Source: Aporrectodea caliginosa
Lineage: Eukaryota; Annelida; Clitellata; Crassiclitellata; Lumbricidae
Direction of reading: 5' to 3'
DNA length: 64,000 bases
Assembly (NCBI GenBank): GCA_020284085.1
Contig: JACEVL010000005.1
Span: 122,501 to 186,500, forward strand
How positions within the stretch are numbered: the first letter of the stretch is position 1; each line of letters begins with the position of its first letter. Made by a program: the position numbers and the translations under genes. This document shows positions 56,201-64,000 of this stretch, one piece after another. The notes beneath the pieces are model-generated. The model ran no database searches. It saw nothing but the letters and a program-made list of their open reading frames with translations, and had not been told where the DNA came from.

Positions 56201-59200
56201 GAAAGACCGCTAGTTTACGAACGTCTCTGCTTCAGTGAATGCACCTATAATGTCGCGTTTCTGCATCACCGGCATGCAAAGGCTTAATGTATGTGAAGTA
56301 GGAAAAAAAATTTTTTTTAAATTTTCCGGAAAAAATTTTTTTTTACAAAATTTTCCAATAAAATTTTTTTACAAAATTTTCCGAGTCGCGGCAAAAAGTG
56401 AGTCGGTCGGGTTACCGGAAACACACCATTATTTTGTTTTGGCCTTACCATATTAAACTGTTAGTCTTCATAGGTGTTGTTCAGGTCTTCAAACGTAAGC
56501 CATAAATTCGAATGAATGAATAAATTGTTTATTACATACCTCTAGTAACATTAGGACTCAGAGGCATGGTCTCAGTAAATAAGGTTAGGTAAGGTAAGGT
56601 AACCTTACCTACTTCTAACTTCTACTTGGCCATCCAAGTGATACTGGGGATAGACCTGCATTTCTGTGTGACCTTGCATGCATTAAAAATAACCCTAATA
56701 ACAATTCATCCTGTGGCTCTATCAATAGTAAGCCTCAGATAGGTAAGTTCAGGTGATGTAAGGTACAGGCAATCAATCACTCATGACAAACCTTTATCAA
56801 CATTAGAGCTCAGGCATGATCCTGGTAAGGCCAGGTAAACATCAGGTGAGCATTCACTAATTCATTGCTCTATAAACAGTTTCAACCCTGAATTGGTTAT
56901 GGTAAGCTAAAGATAAACGCAAGACAACATATTTACGAACTTAGTACACTTCTATCCCCATCAGTCTTAAAAGTCTGCCCCTTTACAGCAAAGGTAAGGT
57001 TGAAGGGTAATACCTTACTTACCAGGTAATACCTTATTCACCAGGTAACATTACCTTACTTTAAACATTCATTACCTCCATCGGAAATTTTCTCAACAAC
57101 AATACAGCAATAAAAATTTTAAAATGCACCAAATCAAAGAAACTATTGCAATTCAACAACACACAGACAGACAGACAGACAGAAAAACATAATCATACAT
57201 ATACATGTATACAGAGACAGACACAGACAGAGGCAGCACACACAGAGACCATGCATTCAGTCTGTAGAGTAACATAAAGTAAAGTATATAATGTAACGTA
57301 ACAAAACATTTATATAGCACCTACTGAGCGAGTCCCAAAAATTCTGAGACACAAACACATGCATACAGACAGCTGAACAGACAGAGACTCACACACAGAC
57401 ATACACACATACAGACAGATACTTTTACAGACAGGTACACATATACGACCAGGAGCCACATGATAAAATACGCATTGATTTACGAATCTAACCGGGGACT
57501 TTCTTGGCGAAGCGCAGCGTTGCCTGAGCACAATGAGCAAACTGAGTCATCATGCTGTCCCAGATAGTTCGCAGTGAAGAAGTTGCCGTTACCGCTTCGG
57601 CATCTGACTGTTGCATTACACACAAAAACAACAATTCTGCGATCAACAACGTGTCATTTTCACCCGAGGTATAAACAATCTTTGGAATTTAAAGGAATGA
57701 AAAATGTCGTAGAGTGTTTGCAAGTAGTTTTGTTAATTGATTATCTTTAGTTACATTCAACTGTGCATGTATGTCTATATATCTGTCTTTTTCAAATATG
57801 TGTGTAATCATTGCATACAATGTAATGCATGTGCACTTGTCAGATGCAAATAAAAGGATACTTACTTACTTACTTTTGAGATTTATATAATTTACTGAAT
57901 GCCTATAAAATACACTACAGACTCATTACCGTACACTACATTATAACATGAATTCTTAAAAAATATGTCTGCGACATGGATCCTAAAATTAATATTCACC
58001 AACAGAAAATAAATCTGTTGTACCACGACCTCTTTCTAAGGTTCAAATGGCTCCCAAAAACAGCATCATAACAAATTTCTCATTTACATTTTGTTTGATT
58101 AATACATCATCAAGGGTATTGTCATATATTCAATTATATTTTTTAAAATATCATTTGCACTGACAGAACACAGTGTGTGTGTAAAGCATCCTAGAAGTAG
58201 CTTGCTACTGATGAAGTTATATAAATTGTCTAATTACAATAACAATATTATTAGTATTGTCCTTACTCACCTTAAATTATAAGTCATAATTAGTTGTGAA
58301 GTAATACAAATAAACTGATCAGTAATTTGTGCATAAGTTGAGACAAAAGATTACTATCAGTACATAAACAAATTGGCAAAACTTACGATAACAGTGATAA
58401 TTATGAGGTGTGTGATAAGATAATACAATACTTCTCACCTCTTTGTTCCCTCTTATTAGCATGCTTAGCTACCTTAGTGCATTTGCCTTGCAACTTCTTA
58501 CATTATTTTGTGCCTTACAAATTGAATCAACATACTCGTAATAACAACTGGTGTAAAAAAATGTAAAAAATTATAGTAATAATAAAATAAAATTATAGTA
58601 ATTCGAGAAATAAAACAATGTAGAGTTATAAGCTCACACGGCAAAGGATGTTCGCAAGGTCTTTGTAGGCGCGCTGTATGATCGCTATGACAGCGTCGAA
58701 GTCTGGCAAAGGCGAAGATGGTTTCTCCACTGGAGAAATTGACCTTATAACTGGTGACAATGGCTGAACATCATTATATGTTGCAGCAACAGGACCAACA
58801 TCAATCGGCCTAAACTTTTCAGCAAATGCCTCCTCGTCCGAAATCGTCGGCAAACCGAGCGACTTGCCACTCTGCAATTCCACCACAGGAAAGTGCGGAT
58901 TCAAGCCGACAAACTCCACCGCAGACACCGACGGTCGTTGCTGTGCACGACTGGTGACGTACATCTCGGGCGGCAGCGGACCCGGCATCGAATACTTCTC
59001 GACATTCGACTCGTAAAGGTAGAGCTCCTTGAAATCGTCACCGAAGGAACCGCATCTCGGTCGATCGTCGTGGATCATCTCATCCGGGCTTTCCATCTTC
59101 ATCCGAGTGGATTTGGCGACTGGTTGCAGCTCCAGGAAGTCATCGTTTCCATCATCTCTGATGGAACTGCGGCGTGACACGGCTTCGGAGGACGGTGTTG

Positions 59201-61895
59201 CAGTTGTGGTCGTCATAGCGGCATCAACGGGATCCGAGTCGGAATGAGCGGCCGTGTTCGTACTGCTGGTGGCACATTCGCTGATGTCTTCCGGCTCTGA
59301 TTTGAATTCCCGAACAGGGAAAGGCGTGATATTCAGGCCCTTGGCCGACTTGATCTGGTTCAGTTCCAGCATTGTAGCGTGTTTCACTGAATTTGGCTGA
59401 CGTCCGATGCGGCTCTCTGCAAAGCAAATGTATCATGCCCTGCTTTTGTGAAAGTTTGTTACTATTATTATGATGCTATGTCAACACAGTGCTTATGACA
59501 GTTGGCATGGTAAGATATTGATATTAATTTTTGTCTAAAATATTAATATTACTGTTACTATTACCATTACCATCTTCATCATCATTTCTATTATTAATTT
59601 TACAAAACATTTTCTATGCACACTACATAACTCAGCATTGTAAATACAAAGCATGGGCTAGTTAATCAAATACATTACACGACAATACAACAAAACACAA
59701 TGCAACAAAGAAACAGCTTTACAAGGCACCTTCTAACAGCTGATCTAAAATGGCCATAGCTTCAATAATCCCCTAAGGTGCATTTAAGCAATTCAAACTC
59801 ATGAACCATATGCGGCATCACATGTCAAAAGCATTGAACCACAACGACAAAGTACAACATGATGCAACACAATTTAGCAAGATATATAAAGATGCCAACA
59901 AAATATGCCAGCGGCGATTGAAAAATAACTAAAAATTACTCGTGATTAGCTAATCAGCTTAAACCATCTCAATCTGTTGCAATACTGATACTACAGAAGA
60001 TTATATATCTGATATACATTATAGTTGACTAGATACTGATAGACTCGAAACCGGTATCTTTTGCCTGTGAGAACTCAATCGGACGTTAATTTACAAATGC
60101 ATAAAGCAATGTCTAAAGTCAATGTCTACATATAGGATCCTACATGTAAGTGAAAACATACATTCAGGGTATGACATGCCAGCATAAACTGACTTCAGTA
60201 ACAAGTATACACTTATTGTCAGCCAGCATACACTTACTGTCAGGTATAAACTTATAAACTTACTGTCCGGCTTCATTCCAGCCTTGAGACATTGTCGGTA
60301 ACGGCACATTTTGCAGATGTTACGGGTTTTCCACGTAATGACGCATGAACTGTTTCGGCTGCACTGATACTTAAGGCTATCACGCTCCTTAACCGTACGT
60401 CGAAAGAATCCCTGCACAGAAAATCACACAGCCAAGGTAAGATGCAAGACTATACACTAACATTAGAATCATACACTAGCGTATGGAAAGGTAAGTTAAG
60501 GTATGTACTAATGTACGATAAACACCAAGGTAAGGCAGACATTAATTATTATAATACACCCGAGTAAGTGACAGTAAAGTATGTAACGTATGCTCAAGGT
60601 AAAGTAATATGTACACTGTATGTCCTTAAACTGAACACAGAATTAACTGGTCTATTATCAAATGCATACAGTTTAAAGTCAAGTCAACCCATGGACACAG
60701 CATGTCACATGCAGCCCATGGGCCAGAATTTCCCTCAACATTGTTAAAGACAAGGTATGCTAAGGTAAGATATATGGCACTACAGAAGTTTCAGGATTTT
60801 ATCAGATTACATGATTTGATGGCTGCTTCTAATCAAATCTAGAAAGACAATCAGTAGATGGCCTTCAACTGTTGACACAATGAAAGAGGCGTGGTAGGTA
60901 TATAAATATATTCCTTTATTGAAACATTAACTTGACAAACTGCAACTTAATACAAAGTGAGAGAGAGAGAAAATGTTTAAAAGGCTCATTATCTACTACG
61001 TTCTGGAGGTTTTCACTCGCCTACCATTAAAAGCCTCATATTAATTTCCTTGCATTAAAAACCTTGTTTTATCTGGTTTGTACTGTGCCACTAGGCCACT
61101 AGGTGAGTTGGCTGGACTTGGCCAGCCAACGGGTTTTCTCTCTCGGACAATCCTTGACCTTTGCAACTCCATTGTGTCCTCCACATGCACCCTTCACCTT
61201 TCACCCACACAAATGTGAGCATTTCATGAGACCCAATCGGAAGCCAGCATATCAGATAAACAGCCATGAATGCCATCTGCCCATTGCGTCTTATTTACAT
61301 CTAACTTGCAACCTTGCCAAACAAATACCTACATACATATATATGCATGTGTCTCTATCAACATTTCTACGCTGCCTTTTAAACTTTTGAGAGGTTGTCT
61401 GTGCTTTTGAGAGACTCTTAAAGGTCCTACATAATTAGCCACACTACATCCAGAAAAGGACCATTTCAGCTCATGAACAGTCCCTTGAAACATTTGGCAT
61501 ATCATTACGTAATTATTAACATCATGCCTAACTCTAACCCATAATGGCTCTTGTAAAGAATTGTATTTAAAATTGTACATAAAAAATAAGAACTACATTT
61601 GCATAAAGGATTTGAAGCTGAAGGAGACAGACTTAAATAATTTATCTCGGGATTCATATTTCTACACACACTGCGCAGAGACCTAAGCAACTCATTAACA
61701 AACAGTTGCTTAGTGCCATTTTAGTGTAGCCTGTGACAATAGAGACAAACTCAGCTTATACATAAAAATGAAACGATCAATTGCACCATACCTTGCAGCC
61801 TTCACATGTGATGGCACCAAAGTGGAAGCCCGAAGATGGCGCTCCACACACTTTACAGGGAATATGACCAATCTCTGATGACACGTTCGGGCCAC
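53096..61895 (-). CDS. Nuclear receptor, NR1/knirps-like DBD (7 exons seen, 5' incomplete)
   Basis: A ligand-type nuclear transcription factor. Seven exons (61895-61792, 60411-60264, 59416-58638, 57607-57493, 55162-54887, 54211-54155, 53274-53096) join with matching phases to 551 residues plus stop. Residues 13-78 form two C4 zinc fingers (C-X2-C-X13-C-X2-C; C-X5-C-X9-C-X2-C) with P-box [13 protein letters not shown] at 85-92 takes the place of the T/A box; this resembles knirps-type (S-R-Y-G-R-x-x-N) and E75-type (R-F-G-R) extensions. A 230-residue acidic, serine-rich hinge follows. The ligand-binding domain spans about 320-551: helix 3 RFAKKVPGF at 375-383, an acidic ELALDETEI near 455, and an AF-2 helix VPQLFKESF at 538-546. 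The usual D-Q-x-x-L-L-K signature is E-Q-I-H-M-V-Q. The exact subfamily cannot be settled by eye. The first exon(s) with the start codon are not seen. Confidence 0.92.
53275..54154 (-). other. Receptor intron f/g
   Basis: Contains AAGGTAAGGTA-type repeats (53330-53520 and 53990-54140), which read CCTTACC on the receptor's sense strand, and at 53530-53820 a retroposon-like insertion beginning ATCAAATCAAATCAAATC, probably the inverted tail of a retroposon. Confidence 0.55.
54155..54211 (-). CDS. Nuclear receptor exon f: 57-bp micro-exon, LBD helix 9
   Basis: Acceptor TTTTGCAG, donor GTAGGA. It encodes [18 protein letters not shown], an amphipathic helix; both split codons (glycine before, arginine after) are completed exactly by the neighbours, which is the main proof of this tiny exon. 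Confidence 0.85.
54212..54886 (-). other. Receptor intron e/f
   Basis: It contains TTACCTTACC-like repeats at 54545-54855 on the plus strand, here running antisense to the receptor. No gene. Confidence 0.5.
54887..55162 (-). CDS. Nuclear receptor exon e: LBD helices 3-8
   Basis: Acceptor TCTGCCAG, donor GTGAGC. It encodes [20 protein letters not shown], then [17 protein letters not shown] and [20 protein letters not shown]. The acidic L-D-x-x-E-I-x-F-L-C-A pattern is the helix 7/8 landmark of NR1-type receptors. Confidence 0.92.
55209..56444. mobile_element. 1.2-kb element with 23-bp perfect inverted ends
   Basis: AATAATGGTGTGTTTCCGGT plus AAC at 55221-55243 is repeated in exact inverse at 56411-56433. 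The symmetry continues imperfectly outward through an A-rich run to GGC/GGCC. Inside are AAAATTTTTTTT/TTTTCCGGAAAA stretches (56305-56385) and a degenerate GTTGCTAAGGAGGCT repeat (55740-56005). There is no transposase. The class is not recognised and a target duplication is not evident. Confidence 0.7.
55740..56005. repeat. Degenerate GTTGCTAAGGAGGCT tandem repeat
   Basis: About fourteen imperfect 15-20 bp units built on GGTTGCTAAGGAGGCT. It lies in the interior of the TIR element. Confidence 0.7.
57160..57440. repeat. CAGA/CACA microsatellite region
   Basis: ACAGACAGACAGACAG at 57165-57182, followed by interspersed ACACAGACAGAG and CATACAGACAGA tracts, split by a TTTATATAGCACC retroposon-tail-like word at 57308. 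Confidence 0.8.
57493..57607 (-). CDS. Nuclear receptor exon d: LBD helices 2-3
   Basis: Acceptor GCAACAG, donor GTTAGA. It encodes [20 protein letters not shown] and [18 protein letters not shown] (completed by exon e) is the conserved helix 3 signature of the ligand-binding domain, and holds the helix 3 lysine used in the coactivator charge clamp. Confidence 0.9.
57608..58637 (-). other. Receptor intron c/d
   Basis: AT-rich with no recognised repeat except CTTACTTACTTAC at 57870 and an ATTATAGTAATAATAAAAT stretch just before exon c's donor. Confidence 0.5.
58638..59416 (-). CDS. Nuclear receptor exon c: hinge and LBD helix 1
   Basis: Acceptor GCTTTGCAG, donor GTGAGC; 259 codons, the largest exon. 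It starts [20 protein letters not shown], passes through a low-complexity acidic/Ser/Thr stretch ([20 protein letters not shown]) and ends with the helix-1-like [27 protein letters not shown] and MKMESPDE fit the psi-K-x-E SUMO consensus followed by proline or acidic residues; modification is only inferred. The frame is open throughout and closes in phase 0. Confidence 0.92.
59417..60263 (-). other. Receptor intron b/c
   Basis: Nothing recognisable beyond short ATCATCATT runs and a 20-bp duplication (TATACACTTATTGTCAGCCA / CATACACTTACTGTCAGGTA) at about 60205-60245. Confidence 0.5.
60264..60411 (-). CDS. Nuclear receptor exon b: second zinc finger
   Basis: Acceptor TCTGTGCAG, donor GTAAGT. 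It encodes [11 protein letters not shown], then the second finger [20 protein letters not shown] and [13 protein letters not shown]. The intron between the zinc fingers, right after CEGCK, is at a classical position for nuclear receptors. Confidence 0.95.
60412..61791 (-). other. Receptor intron a/b
   Basis: GGTAAGTTAAGGTATG-type repeats (60480-60610, 60750-60770), which read CTTACC on the sense strand, then unique sequence with a GAGAGAGAGA run at 60959. No exon. Confidence 0.5.
61792..61895 (-). CDS. Nuclear receptor exon a: first zinc finger
   Basis: Acceptor GGTCTTCAG, donor GTATGG. It enters in the middle of a codon, so a coding exon must precede it. It encodes [20 protein letters not shown] and CEGCK, with all four zinc cysteines of finger one and the P-box. 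Confidence 0.93.
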
Positions 61896-62660
61896 CTGAA
61901 GACCAAATACACAAGAAAACACAGAGCTACATAAAGTACTGTATCGGATTAGATACAGAATATCAAGACAATAGGCTTCTAACCTGCGACATGAGCTTCT
62001 CAGCCTCTGCCTCTTTTCCGCAAATGCCTGAAGACCATTTTGTTCGATCATGCTATTATTGTGTTAGGCCGTGAATGCCTCTGCCTCTCTTGAAGTGGCA
62101 CTATATAAATTTGCAATCACCAATACCATTACACAAAAGAAGAGACCATTTAATGCACTGTAACCATTTATATAGCACTTTGATTAATTAAATTCCTACT
62201 CTGTTCCAATAAACACAGAGTATCCTATATTCTATATCCAGACAATATGAATATGCACAGATCAGTTAATGCCACACATCCAATCATTTATAGAGACCCT
62301 CAATCACAACAATACACATCGAAACTAGGGATGTTAAACGAAAATCGAACATCGCATTGGATAACACACTGGCATAGAGAGCGAGAGGTACCGAGATCGA
62401 GACCCGTAGGCAGACATGCTTTGTAGGCTGCTATTAGCGCCATGTATTGTAGGCTGTCTGTTCTGTTAGTAGTTAAGATTTAAGTCTTCTGTCATTTGTG
62501 TTCTTGTGAATTGTTTCAATTGCATAACCTGTAAATGTACAGTGCAGTGCGTTTGTCAGGTGCTTCATTAAAGAAAAGATAACAACCCTAATCTAAACAT
62601 GTCCCATAATGTACTGTAATGCAATTGATCCAATATATATACCACACATACCAAACACAT
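61896..62660. other. Upstream intron or 5' flank of the receptor
   Basis: AGTGGCACTATATAAATTTG (62093-62112) and TTTATATAGCACTTTG (62167-62182) are retroposon-tail words. No coding exon with the required phase could be supported. Confidence 0.4.
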
Positions 62661-62664
62661 TGGA

Positions 62665-62840
62665 CACGGTGGTGTAGCGGTATGTTCTGTGCTTTGTAAC
62701 CGGAGGGTTGCAGGTTCAAAACTACCTCGTAGCAACCCTGGACAAGTTGCTCAAGTTGTCTGCTAGAAAGGTTCAGGAACCACCTCACTCATCTCACCCA
62801 TGGGCGGCATACAAGCCAACTCATCATCATCATCATCACA
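62665..62840 (+). mobile_element. tRNA-derived SINE with CAT-repeat tail
   Basis: CGGTGGTGTAGCGGTATGTT (A box) and GGGTTGCAGGTTCAAAAC (B box), a GTAACCGGAGGGTTG spacer shared with the minus-strand copies, CCCTGGACAAGTTGCTCAAG body and a CATCATCATCATCATCA tail. Confidence 0.7.
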
Positions 62841-63384
62841 CACCAGACAATAGGCACAAATGGAATTTAACTACATAGTCCAACATAATCAGACACGTAA
62901 AAACCTTGCCACGTTACACTCCTCACGTTAACAATGAAAGGCCGGTGAGATCATCACACATTTATATATAGACCAAGGCTAGACATCACGTATGGCAGGC
63001 CATCAAAATGACAGTCGAAATAGTGGATAAAAACTTGGTCTAAGAGTGAACAAAAACCTAGTCCAAGGGCAAAGGTCAAAGTTGTTGCAAACTTTTCCAC
63101 TAGAAGACCCAGCTTTACAGCAATGTCCACAAGTATCTCTAAATCAACAGCATAGGAGGGCTGATCTTGTGGCCCAGTTAGTGTTGCTTGCAACCAGACA
63201 CGACTTCAGAACCTCACAAGGTGTCCCGAAAGTTCAATCAAATTCGGAAACTATAACAGATCTAGCTCACAAGGCCACCCAACAACTCGGTCTGATATCT
63301 TTGGCGGCCTCCTTTTATACCAGGCTTACATGCATTAAGAGGCTGATAAGACTAACAGTCAAGTCTCAAGCATAAAATAGGCCT

Positions 63385-63930
63385 GCATTTGACGTCACCA
63401 ATTGGCCTTCATATAAAGTCATTAAATCAGTCTGCATACGACATAGTTAAATTGACCGTCATTATTTAACATCACAAAATTGGCCTCATACACGGGTGGC
63501 AAGTGCACAATGTCAAGGCATTTAACATAACAGGGGTTTTAAGTGGTTCAGAAGACGTTCAGTCTGTGTTAAAACCACTGCAAATTAACCCGGAACATGC
63601 TCCTTGTGGCACTCCACTTAGCACTGTCGTCCAGCTAGAATATTTGTTTGCTATGCCCACCTTTTGTCTTCTGCGTAATAACCAGCTTTCAATCCATCTT
63701 AGAACCTCCTGCCCTGTAATCCCGCATGCTTGCAATTTGCCTGTATATGACGTCATGAAAATCGACCTTGCATCTGACGTCATTAAATCGGCCTACATAT
63801 GACGTCACTTAAATCGGCCTTCACACAAGACGGCATGAAATGGACCTTCAACCGAAGTCACGAAAGCGGCCCACATACGCCGTCAATAAATCGGCCATTG
63901 TTCATGGCCTCGTTGAATCAACTTACACAC
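63385..63930. repeat. Degenerate 25-27 bp minisatellite split by a retroposon scrap
   Basis: Units such as AAATCGGCCTACATATGACG + TCACTT repeat at 63385-63500 and 63745-63925. Between them (63545-63745) is a reverse-transcriptase fragment. Confidence 0.65.
63559..63783 (-). pseudogene. LINE reverse-transcriptase fragment
   Basis: The minus strand encodes KLQACGITGQEVLRWIESWL, RRRQKVGIANKYSSWTTVLS and GVPQGACSGL. G-V-P-Q-G-[ST]-x-x-G-P-L is the conserved reverse-transcriptase block 4; here the last part is worn. Only about 75 codons remain. Confidence 0.85.
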
Positions 63931-64000
63931 TGCACGGAGCTCAGCCTACATGGTCCGATGGACTCTATAAAAGCGAACAGATAGTATCGCTACACTAAAG

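Larger units (their letters stand above)
55163..57492 (-). other. Receptor intron d/e
   Basis: It contains the TIR element at 55209-56444, GGTAAGGTAAGG repeats at 56580-57060 and a CAGACAGACAGA/ACACACAGAC microsatellite at 57160-57440. Confidence 0.65.

Noticed and set aside
58893..59247. Plus-strand open frames over the receptor hinge
   Set aside because: They are antisense shadows of the 779-bp coding exon on the minus strand.

Overview
The window is animal nuclear DNA: two multi-exon genes with GT-AG introns, most of the sequence being introns and repeats. No bacterial-type operons, rRNA, true tRNA or CRISPR arrays are visible. The repeat content (hAT-type MITEs, tRNA-derived SINEs, decayed LINEs, a recurring GCGCTATATAAA-like tail, many TAGGCCTA words near the left edge) suggests an invertebrate, probably marine. 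I cannot fix the phylum; echinoderm, hemichordate or lophotrochozoan would all fit.

Layout. (1) 1-6.6 kb is a gene-free nest of DNA transposons. Five elements carry terminal CAG...CTG ends and 8-bp target-site duplications (hAT signature), one nested inside another. (2) 6.69-38.55 kb, plus strand, is a complete gene for serine palmitoyltransferase subunit 2 (SPTLC2). Thirteen exons can be joined with consistent phases into 556 codons, behind a CCAAT/TATA promoter. (3) 38.55-45.4 kb is T/G-rich on the plus strand with no coding signal and looks like a very long SPTLC2 3' UTR. (4) 45.6-53.1 kb is A/C-rich on the plus strand, the mirror image, and is probably the 3' flank or UTR of the next gene. 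(5) 53.1-61.9 kb, minus strand, holds seven exons of a nuclear receptor, from just before the first zinc finger to the AF-2 helix and stop. Its N-terminal exon(s) are not seen and may lie beyond 61.9 kb or outside the window. (6) 61.9-64 kb has a SINE, a minisatellite and a reverse-transcriptase scrap.

The two genes are convergent (tail to tail) and have unrelated jobs: sphingolipid synthesis in the ER, and ligand-type transcription control in the nucleus. Nothing in the sequence ties them functionally.

The most unusual structures are: a 2.5-kb foldback-like element in SPTLC2 intron 10 studded with a GTCACGTCCCTAACG word in both orientations; a 1.2-kb element with near-perfect inverted ends in a receptor intron; degenerate CCTTACCTTGCC-type repeats whose orientation mostly follows the gene they sit in; several perfect short palindromes; and a receptor with a knirps/NR1-like DNA-binding domain but a divergent ligand-binding-domain signature.
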